From positions 248,001 through 312,000 of the forward strand of contig JBAYTR010000001.1 of NCBI GenBank assembly GCA_041675505.1: a stretch of 64,000 nt of DNA, written 5' to 3'. This DNA comes from JAGPCK01 sp041675505 (lineage in GTDB: Bacteria; Bacteroidota; Bacteroidia; UKL13-3). The position numbers and the translations under genes were made by a program. Positions 35,797 to 44,820 of this stretch are shown piece by piece (the stretch's first letter is position 1; every line of letters starts with the position of its first letter). Below the pieces are notes generated by a model, which did not search any database, was not told where the DNA came from, and was given only the letters and a program-made list of their open reading frames with translations.

Positions 35797-36879
35797 TTAT
35801 TCCATTTTTGAGAGTTTTTCAAGCAAGAAAGCATCTGCTATAACCAATGCGGCAAGAGCCTCAACAATGGGTACCGCCCTTGGCACCACACAGGCATCGT
35901 GCCTGCCGCTTACTTGCATTATCACTTCTTCTCCCTTACTATTTACAGACTCCTGTGGAAGCATAATAGTTGCAACGGGCTTAAAAGCAACCCTGAAGTA
36001 GATGTCGCTACCTGTTGATATTCCGCCTTGTATGCCACCGGAAAAGTTTGTTGCGGTAGTTATTTTACCCTCTTCAGACACAAATGCATCATTATGAACT
36101 GAACCCCTCATCGCAGCAGCCGCAAAACCTGATCCGTACTCAAATCCTTTTACTGCATTTAAACTAAGCATAGCCTTGGCTAGGTTAGATTGCAGCTTGT
36201 CAAAAAGCGGCTCACCCAATCCAACAGGAGTGTTGAGAATTACACCTGTAATCACTCCGCCACAGGTATCTCCTTGTGCTTTTATTTCATCCAGGTAGGC
36301 CGACATACGAGCTGATGTTTCTTTATCAGGACAACATACTAAACTGTTTTCTGTTTCACTGAGGTTGACTTCAGTATAATTTTTCTGCAGTTGTATCTCT
36401 CCTATTTGCGAAACATAGGCTCTTATATTTATGCCCTGCTGCCTTAACAGCAATTTCGCAATGGCTCCTGCGGCAACCCAGCCTGTGGTGATACGCGCAG
36501 ATGAGCGGCCACCACCGCGATAGTCACGCACGCCATATTTTGTTTCATAAGTAAAATCAGCATGTGAGAGCCGAAACTTGTCTTTTATTGCTTCGTAATC
36601 TTTAGGCCTGGCATCTGTGTTCGGAATAAATATAGCGATTGGCGCTCCGGTACTCTTACCTTCAAATACTCCGGATAAAATTTGAAACTCGTCCTTTTCA
36701 TTTCTTGACGAGGCAAAAGAAGTTTGTGCCGTTTTTCTGCGACCTAATTCAGCGGCAATAAAGGTCTCGTCAATACCAAGTCCGGCAGGGCAACCATCAA
36801 TAACCACACCTATGCCTGAACCATGTGATTCACCAAATGAGGTAACGGTAAAAATTTTTCCAAATGAATTTGAACCCAT
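35797..36879 (-). CDS. aroC: chorismate synthase AroC
   Basis: Last step of the shikimate pathway: converts EPSP to chorismate with reduced FMN. The 360 residues carry the signatures GESHGSGIGVVIDGCPAG near 14-31, RYDYRGGGRSSARITTGWVAAGAIAKLLL-like region (here GVRDYRGGGRSSAR near 117-130) and SGRHDACVVPRAVPIVEA near 325-342. It is the third gene of aroB-aroA-aroC; 23 bases separate it from aroA. Confidence 0.96.
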   Translation of the reverse strand: MGSNSFGKIFTVTSFGESHGSGIGVVIDGCPAGLGIDETFIAAELGRRKTAQTSFASSRNEKDEFQILSGVFEGKSTGAPIAIFIPNTDARPKDYEAIKDKFRLSHADFTYETKYGVRDYRGGGRSSARITTGWVAAGAIAKLLLRQQGINIRAYVSQIGEIQLQKNYTEVNLSETENSLVCCPDKETSARMSAYLDEIKAQGDTCGGVITGVILNTPVGLGEPLFDKLQSNLAKAMLSLNAVKGFEYGSGFAAAAMRGSVHNDAFVSEEGKITTATNFSGGIQGGISTGSDIYFRVAFKPVATIMLPQESVNSKGEEVIMQVSGRHDACVVPRAVPIVEALAALVIADAFLLEKLSKME

Positions 36880-36902
36880 AAACTGTAAACAAACATACGC
36901 TA

Positions 36903-38144
36903 TCAGAGTTCATTGTACAAAAAACCTGCCTCCTGCATTTGCTGCCAAAAAGCCGGATATGATTTTTGAACAACTTCAGGGTGCTGAATAACAACACTTT
37001 CTGCCAATGCCGTAAAAGCACTCCAACTCATAGCCAGCCGGTGATCTTGGTATGTTTTAAATCCTGAAAAATCCATGACAGGTTGATTGTGACAGGATAG
37101 GGTAAATTTGTCGGGTTCTGTAGCAATCAATTTACAACCCACTTTGAACAATTCTTTTTGCAAGGCATCAATGCGGTCACTTTCTTTTAAGCGCAAATGA
37201 GCCACACCCTCCAACTCTGCACTAACTCTTTTCACGGCACACAATGCCGCCATGGCCGGCACCAAATCAGGCACTGAGCTAAAGTTATATTTCCAATGAG
37301 CCGGAATTGGTAACTTTTTTTTTGTTAAGACAACACCTTGTGCATTTTCTTGTGTTCCTATACCGAAGTCTTCCATGATATCAGCAACGGCTGCATCTCC
37401 TTGTGCTGAATTAAGACGTAGCCCGGCAAACCTGATTTGCTCCATAGGCAATACCGCAGCCAGCATATACCAAAATACTGCGGAAGACCAATCGCACTCT
37501 TCAGAGAGGGGGACACCTGCTTTATACTTTTGCTGTTTTACAATAAGCGTATTTTTTTGTTGTGTCACCTGCACACCAAAGCGAGACATTACCGCCAGAG
37601 TAAGTTGTGTGTACGAAGCAGAAACCTGGTTTCCGTCCAAATGAAGTATCAAGCCTTTTTCAAAATAAGGAGCCACCATCAACAAGGCTGAAACAAACTG
37701 ACTGCTGATATTGGCCGGTATATTTATTTCTCCTCCGCGCATCTGTGCAGGTGAAATAAGTAAAGGAGCAAAACCTTCTTTATTGGTGCAGCTAATCTGT
37801 GCCCCGCATTCGCGCAGCGCACTAATCAGTGGTTCTAAAGGCCGTTCATGCAGGCGCTCGGTTCCGGTTAACAGAACAGGCTTTGTTGTGAGTGAACAGG
37901 CAGCCGTCAAAAAACGCAATGCTGTTCCGGCATCTTCTACTTGTTTAGTTTCATCAGCTCCTGTTAAGGCACGATGCAACACAAGTGAATCATTGGCTAT
38001 ATCTAAACTATTGAACGAATGTAACACGCTGGAAATATCATCACCCGCCAGGTGTTTGATTATGAGCTCCCGGTTGAGCACACTTTTAGAAAGCGGAAGT
38101 TGAACGGAATAATTAAGCGGATGCTCCGGTTTGGTTAGCCGCAT
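36903..38144 (-). CDS. aroA: 3-phosphoshikimate 1-carboxyvinyltransferase (EPSP synthase)
   Basis: Adds the enolpyruvyl group of PEP to shikimate-3-phosphate. The 413-residue protein has LPLSKSVLNRELII near residues 17-30 (usual PxSKSxxNR), EDAGTALRFLTAACSL near 71-86 (usual GNAGT, here DAGTA), and LKESDRIDALQKEL near 322-335. FKTYQDHRLAMSW near 371-383 holds the catalytic D-H-R. The start overlaps the end of aroB by 32 bases, so the message is shared and translation probably coupled. The glycine of the PEP-binding loop is present, but I did not assess inhibitor sensitivity. Confidence 0.93.
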   Translation of the reverse strand: MRLTKPEHPLNYSVQLPLSKSVLNRELIIKHLAGDDISSVLHSFNSLDIANDSLVLHRALTGADETKQVEDAGTALRFLTAACSLTTKPVLLTGTERLHERPLEPLISALRECGAQISCTNKEGFAPLLISPAQMRGGEINIPANISSQFVSALLMVAPYFEKGLILHLDGNQVSASYTQLTLAVMSRFGVQVTQQKNTLIVKQQKYKAGVPLSEECDWSSAVFWYMLAAVLPMEQIRFAGLRLNSAQGDAAVADIMEDFGIGTQENAQGVVLTKKKLPIPAHWKYNFSSVPDLVPAMAALCAVKRVSAELEGVAHLRLKESDRIDALQKELFKVGCKLIATEPDKFTLSCHNQPVMDFSGFKTYQDHRLAMSWSAFTALAESVVIQHPEVVQKSYPAFWQQMQEAGFLYNEL

Positions 38145-39201
38145 ATTGTTGCTGGTAATAGTGCAACGAATCTAAGATAATACTCTCAGATGTGGTTTGA
38201 TTAATCACGGGTTTTCCTATTTTTTTGAGCAAGCTGAAATGAATCAGGTCCTCTTCATTTTTTTTATCGTTGCGCATCAGATCCAACAACTCTTTTTTAT
38301 CTGCCTTGTAAAGTTGATAAACCGGGAAATTTGCGAAGATGTATGCTGTGATATCCTGCAAATCATCCTTTGATAAGCCACAAAGCTCATGTGATAACCA
38401 TGCTTCACACACCATACCCACAGCAATGGCCTCACCGTGCAACAAAGCATGTGCATCATAGCGCATGGAATATGATTCTATAGCATGCCCGATGGTGTGG
38501 CCAAAGTTGAGCACTTTACGCAATCCTTTCTCCTGCGGATCTTTGTTTACTATTTCACGTTTCGTTTTTACAGATCGGTTAATCATGTTCTCCAGCTTAT
38601 CATCCAACTGCAACTTCATTTTTTTGAACTTGTTCCAGTCTTCCCTGTCGCTGATTAATGCATGCTTGGCCATTTCAGCCACACCGGCCACAAACTGCCG
38701 GTTATCCAATGTTTGCAGAAAGGGCGGATAAATGAAAATTGCTTTGGGGTGACTAAATGCCCCGACAGAATTTTTGTAGTAGTTCAGGTCGATACCAACC
38801 TTTCCTCCTATGGAAGCGTCAACCATACCCAATAACGTAGTGGGCATATTGATAAAGTCTATACCACGTTTATAAGTAGCCGCACAAAAGCCTCCGATAT
38901 CAGTTACCGAACCACCACCCAGATTAATGAGTACCGATTTACGGTCGGCATAATGAGAAGCCAGTTCACCCCAGATAACTTCGCAGTTCTTAAGGTTCTT
39001 GGCATTGGAACCTGCTTCTATTTCAATCAACTTAAAATCAATGAGATTACTACTCAATTCGGGCAGACAGAGTAACTTAGTGTGAGTATCGGCCAATACA
39101 AATACAGAGGAGTAATCCTCTTCAATAATGTATTGAAAAAGAAACTCCAACGTAGAATTTCCGCTGTAAATGTTGTACTCTTTTGACTCGTAAACTTTCA
39201 A
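38113..39201 (-). CDS. aroB: 3-dehydroquinate synthase AroB
   Basis: Second step of the shikimate pathway, NAD- and metal-dependent. In 362 residues: the NAD-binding SVLINLGGGSVTDIGGFCAATY near 90-111 (not continuous with the following FINMPTTLLGMVDASIGGKVGID), and the metal ligands in LNFGHTIGHAIES near 235-247 and HGEAIAVGMV near 259. The start codon is TTG (39199-39201): no ATG occurs near the family N-terminus. It is the first gene of the aro cluster and diverges from the proline dehydrogenase gene across 88 bases with promoters on both strands. Confidence 0.93.
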   Translation of the reverse strand: MKVYESKEYNIYSGNSTLEFLFQYIIEEDYSSVFVLADTHTKLLCLPELSSNLIDFKLIEIEAGSNAKNLKNCEVIWGELASHYADRKSVLINLGGGSVTDIGGFCAATYKRGIDFINMPTTLLGMVDASIGGKVGIDLNYYKNSVGAFSHPKAIFIYPPFLQTLDNRQFVAGVAEMAKHALISDREDWNKFKKMKLQLDDKLENMINRSVKTKREIVNKDPQEKGLRKVLNFGHTIGHAIESYSMRYDAHALLHGEAIAVGMVCEAWLSHELCGLSKDDLQDITAYIFANFPVYQLYKADKKELLDLMRNDKKNEEDLIHFSLLKKIGKPVINQTTSESIILDSLHYYQQQYAANQTGASA

Positions 39202-39215
39202 GTATGTTTAATTGT

Positions 39216-39223
39216 TACCTTTG
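39216..39223 (+). promoter_or_regulatory. -7 promoter box for the proline dehydrogenase gene
   Basis: TACCTTTG, an exact TAnnTTTG, followed by a 66-base leader to ATG 39290. No TTG at 17-23 bases upstream. Confidence 0.5.
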
Positions 39224-39228
39224 CACGG

Positions 39229-39259
39229 CAAAGTTGAATGATTCGCTTTGATTTAACAA
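39229..39259 (-). promoter_or_regulatory. promoter of aroB-aroA-aroC
   Basis: On the minus strand TTG (39259-39257), 20 bases, CAACTTTG (39236-39229), one mismatch from TAnnTTTG; 27 bases before the TTG start codon. It overlaps the transcribed leader of the divergent gene, so the two promoters interleave. Confidence 0.45.
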
Positions 39260-39289
39260 TACGTTTACCACTTATTCAAAAAATTTAAC

Positions 39290-40468
39290 ATGAGTTCGCC
39301 ATTATCCTTTTCTGATACTGCCATCGCATTTGAATCAAGAAGCAACGATGATTTAAAAAGAGCCCACATGCTTTTTAAGGCCATTGGGTATAACTGGTTG
39401 GTACAAATGGGTCCCGGGCTGGTGCAATTATCGTATGCCCTTCGCTTACCCATTGAGGGCATCATCCGCAAAACCATTTTTAAACAGTTTTGCGGAGGGG
39501 AATCTATCGATGATTGTGAAAATACGATAAACGAGTTGTGGAACTACCGTATAGGTACAATTCTCGACTATTCTGTTGAGGGTGAAGAAAAAGAAGAGGT
39601 ATTTGATGCTACCACAGAAGAAATTATCCGCACCATTCAAAAGGCGGCCGGAAACGAAATGATTCCTTTCAGTGTATTTAAAATGACTGGCATAGCACGT
39701 TTTCATCTGTTGTTTCGTATAAATTCCCACAACCAACTCGAACAAAAAGAAACAGAAGAGTACAATAAAGTAAAAGAACGTTTAGACAGAATATGTAAAG
39801 CGGCTCATGATAATAATGTTCGTCTTTTTATTGATGCAGAGGAGAGCTGGATACAGGATACTATAGACAGTTTGTCTCGCGCCATGATGCTTAAATACAA
39901 CAAAGAAAAACCTATTGTATACAATACCATTCAACTTTACCGGCATGACAGACTGGAGTTTTTGAAGAGGAGTTTTTCTGATGCTAAAATTAACCACTAC
40001 TACCTGGGCACCAAATTAGTTCGAGGAGCTTACATGGAAAAAGAGCGCGAACGTGCAGATGACAAAGTGTACGACTCTCCGATACAACCCAATAAAACGT
40101 CAACCGACAGAGACTACAATGAAGCCTTGCGTTTTTGCATAAAACACATAGATGTAATTGCGCTTTGTGCCGGCACACATAATGAAGACAGCAGCCAGTT
40201 ACTGGTTAATTTGATGCAGGAAAACAACATTGCTCCAAACGACAAACGAATATATTTTTCTCAGTTACTGGGTATGAGTGACCACCTGAGCTATAACCTG
40301 AGCCATGCCGGTTACAATGTTGCCAAGTATGTACCTTACGGACCTGTTAAAGCAGTATTACCTTATCTGGTGCGTAGGGCACAGGAAAATACCAGTGTGA
40401 AAGGTCAAACAGGGCGCGAGTTATCTTTGATTAAAACTGAGTTAAAACGCAGGCAAGCTGAAAAATAA
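39290..40468 (+). CDS. proline dehydrogenase family protein
   Basis: FAD-dependent oxidation of proline to pyrroline-5-carboxylate, acting at the membrane to feed the electron transport chain. The 392-residue barrel protein shows VRLFIDAEESWIQDTIDSL near residues 177-195, KLVRGAYMEKERERA near 242-256, and the substrate-binding end motif VPYGPVKAVLPYLVRRAQEN near 350-369. It is monofunctional: no P5C dehydrogenase domain and none adjacent. A terminator-like hairpin follows and overlaps the end of the opposing small gene. Confidence 0.9.
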   Translation: MSSPLSFSDTAIAFESRSNDDLKRAHMLFKAIGYNWLVQMGPGLVQLSYALRLPIEGIIRKTIFKQFCGGESIDDCENTINELWNYRIGTILDYSVEGEEKEEVFDATTEEIIRTIQKAAGNEMIPFSVFKMTGIARFHLLFRINSHNQLEQKETEEYNKVKERLDRICKAAHDNNVRLFIDAEESWIQDTIDSLSRAMMLKYNKEKPIVYNTIQLYRHDRLEFLKRSFSDAKINHYYLGTKLVRGAYMEKERERADDKVYDSPIQPNKTSTDRDYNEALRFCIKHIDVIALCAGTHNEDSSQLLVNLMQENNIAPNDKRIYFSQLLGMSDHLSYNLSHAGYNVAKYVPYGPVKAVLPYLVRRAQENTSVKGQTGRELSLIKTELKRRQAEK

Positions 40469-40480
40469 TTCACAAGAATT

Positions 40481-40501
40481 TTACCTAAGCAGGTAATTTT
40501 T
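40481..40501 (+). terminator. terminator after the proline dehydrogenase gene
   Basis: TTACCT (40481-40486), loop AAGC, AGGTAA (40491-40496), then five T residues. The stem is short and AU-rich. It covers the stop codon of the convergent small gene (40485-40487). Confidence 0.5.
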
Positions 40502-40709
40502 GCTGTGAATTAAATTCATTAAAAACGTTTTCGATAATTTGTTTGTATGACTTGCCGAATTTACGCAAGCACCATTTTCGAAGTGCCAGTACCTCATCAT
40601 ACAACAACAGGTTTTTCACTGCTTTTTTTAATTCTTTTTCAAACAACTCTTTGTCAAAGCTTACACTTTTCAGAATTTTCTTACAGTAATTCAACATGGA
40701 TGAGCGCAT
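40485..40709 (-). CDS. small conserved-looking protein, function unknown
   Basis: A 74-residue protein (70 if the second ATG at 40697 is used). Composition is strongly helical and basic: SMLNYCKKILKSVSFDKELF, then KELKKAVKNLLLYDEVLAL and RKWCLRKFG, with two Cys residues. It has its own well-formed promoter, which supports a real gene. I recall similar short proteins in other Bacteroidota but cannot name a family. No membrane segment or signal peptide is visible. Confidence 0.65.
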   Translation of the reverse strand: MRSSMLNYCKKILKSVSFDKELFEKELKKAVKNLLLYDEVLALRKWCLRKFGKSYKQIIENVFNEFNSQQKLPA

Positions 40710-40749
40710 AGTTTAAAAGTTAGTAAGCACTCTATTGCAATTACCTTTC

Positions 40750-40779
40750 CAAAAGTACAGTCTCAAACAGGCCCGACAA
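40750..40779 (-). promoter_or_regulatory. promoter of the 74-residue protein gene
   Basis: On the minus strand TTG (40779-40777), 19 bases, TACTTTTG (40757-40750), an exact TAnnTTTG; about 40 bases before the first ATG. Confidence 0.6.
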
Positions 40780-40837
40780 CACTATAAAAGACGAAGTAAC
40801 TGAATTTAACCGTGAAACGAAATGAACAAGTGCATAA

Positions 40838-41860
40838 CTAACTCAAGGAGTCGGTCAGGTTTTTGATTTCTGTTCTGGCATCTGCCTGAGTATAAATAAT
40901 ACGGTAAACAGCATTAAGTATGGGCATATCAACTCCGTATTTTTCATTGATGCTGTACATGGATTTAGTAGCATAATAACCTTCGGCAATCATGCTCATT
41001 TCCAATTGTGCTGCTTTCACTGAATACCCTTTACCCAACATGTTACCAAATGTACGGTTGCGGCTGAATTGCGAATACGCAGTTACCAACAAATCACCCA
41101 GGTAAGCTGAATCGGTTACTTTACGGTGTTGCGGAAAAACCTTGTCAATAAAACGTTCAATTTCTTTAATGGCATTGGCAATAAGAACTGCCTGAAAATT
41201 ATCCCCGTATCCTATTCCGTGGCATATACCGCTTGCAATCGCATAAATATTTTTAAGTACTGCGGCATACTCTGTTCCGAAAACATCTTCACTTTGAACC
41301 GTCTTGATGTAACGTCCTTTTATTATAGATGCGATGCATGCACAACGGTCACAATCCGTTCCGGCAATTGTAAGGTATGACAGTTTTTCAAGTGCCACTT
41401 CTTCAGCATGACAGGGGCCTGTTATTACCAGTAATTGATTTTTATCGGCAGTAAATCGTTCTTGAAAATATTCAGCCACCAAACAACTTTGTTGCGGCAC
41501 AATACCTTTAATTGCTGAAACTATTGTTTTGCCTTTTAATTCTTCGGGGGTGAGTGTTGCAACTGCATCGTGAAGAAAAGCAGATGGAATAGCAAAAATT
41601 AATACATCAGCAACTCGAATGGTGTGGTGCAAATCTGCACTTACCTGCACAATCTCCGGATGAATTTCTACTGAACTGAGGTAACGTGGATTGTGACGAT
41701 ACTGCCTGATGTGGGAAGCAGTTTCCTCTCCCCTAACCCACCAGTGTATACCTGACACCAAATGCGAATTATAGGGCATATTATCGCTGAGAATTTTGAC
41801 TAATGCTGTTCCCCAGCTACCTGCTCCTATAACTGCTATGTTTTTTGCCGCTTTCAACAC
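40838..41860 (-). CDS. gpsA: NAD(P)-dependent glycerol-3-phosphate dehydrogenase GpsA
   Basis: Makes glycerol-3-phosphate from dihydroxyacetone phosphate for phospholipid synthesis. The 340 residues start with the Rossmann motif IAVIGAGSWGTALVKIL near 8-24; ADVLIFAIPSAFL near 86 and the catalytic region GTEYAAVLKNIYAIASGI near 198-215 follow, with SAYLGDLLVTAYSQFSRNRTFG near 255-276. The start is GTG at 41858-41860 (the following TTG is an alternative). It is downstream of the efflux adaptor gene by 42 bases, probably not functionally linked. Confidence 0.95.
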   Translation of the reverse strand: MLKAAKNIAVIGAGSWGTALVKILSDNMPYNSHLVSGIHWWVRGEETASHIRQYRHNPRYLSSVEIHPEIVQVSADLHHTIRVADVLIFAIPSAFLHDAVATLTPEELKGKTIVSAIKGIVPQQSCLVAEYFQERFTADKNQLLVITGPCHAEEVALEKLSYLTIAGTDCDRCACIASIIKGRYIKTVQSEDVFGTEYAAVLKNIYAIASGICHGIGYGDNFQAVLIANAIKEIERFIDKVFPQHRKVTDSAYLGDLLVTAYSQFSRNRTFGNMLGKGYSVKAAQLEMSMIAEGYYATKSMYSINEKYGVDMPILNAVYRIIYTQADARTEIKNLTDSLS

Positions 41861-41902
41861 GCGACAAATATGCGATTTTTACTCAAAAAACAGGGGCAAT
41901 TT

Positions 41903-43291
41903 TTATTCAGATGATTCTTCTCCCTTTGGCCCCTTCTTTTTGGCTGCATCAAAAAGTTCCTTTTCAGAAACTTTTACTACAGTTTCTCCGTCTTTCAACT
42001 TCTTTGAAACCACTGAATAAGGACCGGTAATCACTTCTTCTTTCTCGTTTACACCTTTAATAATGTGTATGTATTTATCATCCTGAATGCCATACTCCAC
42101 AACACGCATCTCAGTCTTACCATCCTTGTGAACAAATACCACTTCAAGTAAATCGTCCATATCCGTGCTCTTTTCCTTGCCCTCTTCATCCGGTCCCTTT
42201 ACATTCTTTTTATCTTTTTTATTCTCTTTATCACGGGTGGTTACGGCCTCTACAGGAATGGATAAGGCATTATACACTACATCCGTTTGGACCTCTACAG
42301 ACGCACTCATGCCCGGACGAAAAGGCGCTTTCTTTTTGCTTAATAAATCAACATAGGATGATTTTATTAACCGCACTTTCACCGTAAAATTGGTTACCTG
42401 ATCGGCTGAAACACCGGTTAAATTAGCTGAATTGGCCACTTCTGTAACCACTCCTTTAAATTTTCTATTGAGGTAAGCATCAACTTCCACCAAAGCTGTA
42501 TCGCCCACACTTACCCGTACAATATCATTTTCATTTACTTCAATGCGAGCTTCCATATCATTAAGGTTAGCAATGCGCATCATCTCTGTACCTGCCATTT
42601 GTGAAGTACCCACCACACGCTCTCCCTTTTCTACATTCAACCGTGAAACAATTCCGTTAACGGGAGCATATATAGTGGTGCGGCCTAAACTTTTCTGTGC
42701 CTCATTTACGGTTGCTTCAAAACTGGCTACAGTATACTCTGCCGCTTTGATGGATTGTTTTGTCGCTTCTACTTCCGCTTGTGCATTCAGGTAAGCTGAA
42801 CGTGAAGTTTCAAACTCTGCATCCGACAATACTTTTTGTTCATACAATTTTTTATTTCTGTCAAAGGTGAGTCTTACTTCAGCATAACGAGCCTCGGCCT
42901 GCAACAAGCGTGCTTTAGAACTGGCTAATTGTGCGCGTGCATTATTTAAGGAAGCATTGGAACGATCGAGCGTAGTGAGGTAAATCTCCGGATTTATTTT
43001 GCACAACAATTGCCCCTTTACCACTGAATCTCCTTCTATAACATACAATTCAACTATCTCACCCGATACGTCAGAACTTATTTTCACTTCCTTTTCAGGC
43101 TGAATTTTTCCGTTGGCGGAGACAGTCTCAATGATGGTTCTTTTAACCGGAAGCTCTACTGTAACCTTGATGGGTTCTACCTTTCCTACCCAGCCTGCCC
43201 GTTTTCCAACAATAAAAAACAGAATAAGTGCTCCGGTAGCTATGCCTAAATACAACAGTAATTTCGACTTCTTTTTTTTCGGCTGGTTCAT
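41903..43291 (-). CDS. HlyD/MacA-type efflux periplasmic adaptor
   Basis: A membrane-fusion protein linking an inner-membrane pump to TolC. The 462 residues have an N-terminal anchor helix (about 10-27), the first half of the lipoyl domain (SANGKIQPEKEVKISSDVSG near 55-75), a coiled-coil hairpin rich in Ala/Gln/Glu (about 100-200), the second lipoyl half (IYAPVNGIVSRLNVEKGE near 206-223) and a beta-barrel domain. An unusually charged insertion (KENKKDKKNVKGPDEEGKEK, near 362-382) interrupts the membrane-proximal part. It follows the TolC-family gene by 8 bases. No pump gene is adjacent, so its pump partner must be elsewhere. Confidence 0.88.
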   Translation of the reverse strand: MNQPKKKKSKLLLYLGIATGALILFFIVGKRAGWVGKVEPIKVTVELPVKRTIIETVSANGKIQPEKEVKISSDVSGEIVELYVIEGDSVVKGQLLCKINPEIYLTTLDRSNASLNNARAQLASSKARLLQAEARYAEVRLTFDRNKKLYEQKVLSDAEFETSRSAYLNAQAEVEATKQSIKAAEYTVASFEATVNEAQKSLGRTTIYAPVNGIVSRLNVEKGERVVGTSQMAGTEMMRIANLNDMEARIEVNENDIVRVSVGDTALVEVDAYLNRKFKGVVTEVANSANLTGVSADQVTNFTVKVRLIKSSYVDLLSKKKAPFRPGMSASVEVQTDVVYNALSIPVEAVTTRDKENKKDKKNVKGPDEEGKEKSTDMDDLLEVVFVHKDGKTEMRVVEYGIQDDKYIHIIKGVNEKEEVITGPYSVVSKKLKDGETVVKVSEKELFDAAKKKGPKGEESSE

Positions 43292-43299
43292 GAATATAT

Positions 43300-44718
43300 T
43301 TATTGTAATGTGATAGGTTTACCGTTATAAAAATCCACAACCTTCATACGAAATATCAATTCGTATTTGGCTTGTATCATAGTGGTCTCTGCTCTGGTGT
43401 GATTGTTTTTAGCCAGAGAATAATCTGTAAAATTCATTGCTCCCAGTTTAAAACGCTGGTCGGCATTTCTAAAACTATTTCCTGCTGCATCAAAACTATT
43501 TTTGGCAGCTTCATAACGGGCTTTGGCAGCTTTCAAATCTGTGGTTGCTTGTGTAATGGTTCTGTATACCTGGTTACGTACCTGCTGTTCATTGAGTTTA
43601 CTGCGTTGCATGTTTACCTTGGCCCTTTGAACATTGCTGTTTACGCTCCAATTGTTCAATATAGGAACAGATAAAGTAAAACCCAGAGATTTACCCAGGT
43701 TATTGCTTAATTGAGTATTGAAAGGCGTTATCTCATATCCTGTGGGAATGGAATATGGCGCTGTAACGGGTATGCCGTTGTTATCAATATACAACACCTG
43801 TGTACCTATTTGTTGTGAACCCGTTGATTGTAAAAACGATTCTGAATAGGTGGTATTAATGTTCCCGTTAAGTGTAAGCCGGGGACTTCTGCCTGCCTGT
43901 GCCGCACGGAGTGAATATTTAGCAGCTAACGCCCGTGTTTGTGCTGCCTGTATATCAGGCCCCCTACCGGAATAACTGTTAAACAATTGGCCTGCTAAGG
44001 GTTCTTCTACTACTGCAGGTGCATCCAGTTTAGGTTTGGAAACGGTATTCTTGTCATCGTATGGCATTTCAAGCAACTGCCACAAACTCAGGTAGGCTAA
44101 TTGCAATTGGTTTTGTGCATTCACAATACTCAACTCTTCATTTGCCTTCTGCGCTTTTAAATCCAGCACGTTACTGATGTTAATGCTTCCTGCTGCATAA
44201 AGTTTTTCAGCACGGTCAAGTTGAGAAACAGTATTCTCTGATTGCAGGCGGGCTGCTGAAAGTATTTCCTCATTCAGCAGTACAGTAAGAAAAGCATTGG
44301 CAACCGAGAGTGAAAGGTTATTCATGCTATTGTCCATATCATACATGCTGGCTTTGTACAGCAATTCCTGCTGCTTGATATTCTGAATATTTTGTAAACC
44401 ACCAAACAAGGTAACCGAACTACTTACCCCAAAACTATTATTTCTGATTTGCTGATTGGAAAACGTATTGGTAAAAGGGTCAATACTACGGCCAAAGTTG
44501 TAATTATTGGTAGCAAATCCGTTTACCGTGGGCAAGGTATTGAACATGGATTGATCACGGGTAGTGCGGGCATCTTTCACATTTAACCCGCTTTGTTGAA
44601 TACTCAGATTATTTTTAGTAGCATAATCAATGCACTCCTGCAATGTCCACGCCTTTTGGGCATCGGCTATTCCTGAAACGGCTGAGAGCAGCAATGCAAA
44701 CAATATTTTTTTCCCCAT
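43300..44718 (-). CDS. TolC-family outer membrane efflux protein
   Basis: A 472-residue outer membrane factor. A signal peptide (about 1-20, SGIADAQ) precedes two repeats of long helices typical of OEP domains: AWTLQECIDYATKNNLSIQQ at the start of the first repeat and SLGFTLSVPILNNWSVNSNVQ near the middle. Strand segments such as FGVSSSVTLFGGLQNIQNIK lie between. With the downstream adaptor it forms two of the three parts of a tripartite efflux or type I export system. Confidence 0.88.
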   Translation of the reverse strand: MGKKILFALLLSAVSGIADAQKAWTLQECIDYATKNNLSIQQSGLNVKDARTTRDQSMFNTLPTVNGFATNNYNFGRSIDPFTNTFSNQQIRNNSFGVSSSVTLFGGLQNIQNIKQQELLYKASMYDMDNSMNNLSLSVANAFLTVLLNEEILSAARLQSENTVSQLDRAEKLYAAGSINISNVLDLKAQKANEELSIVNAQNQLQLAYLSLWQLLEMPYDDKNTVSKPKLDAPAVVEEPLAGQLFNSYSGRGPDIQAAQTRALAAKYSLRAAQAGRSPRLTLNGNINTTYSESFLQSTGSQQIGTQVLYIDNNGIPVTAPYSIPTGYEITPFNTQLSNNLGKSLGFTLSVPILNNWSVNSNVQRAKVNMQRSKLNEQQVRNQVYRTITQATTDLKAAKARYEAAKNSFDAAGNSFRNADQRFKLGAMNFTDYSLAKNNHTRAETTMIQAKYELIFRMKVVDFYNGKPITLQ

Positions 44719-44769
44719 GAATTTTTTAACCCGTATTTTTTATCAATTTTCGTGCAGCGAAGTTATCAG

Positions 44770-44777
44770 TATATTTG
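44770..44777 (+). promoter_or_regulatory. -7 promoter box for the deacetylase-GT2-TatD operon
   Basis: TATATTTG, an exact TAnnTTTG match, 43 bases before the ATG at 44821. No clear -33 TTG. Confidence 0.5.
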
Positions 44778-44820
44778 ATTCCATCCGAAAGGTTCATCCA
44801 TTATTCGACCAATAGCATCA

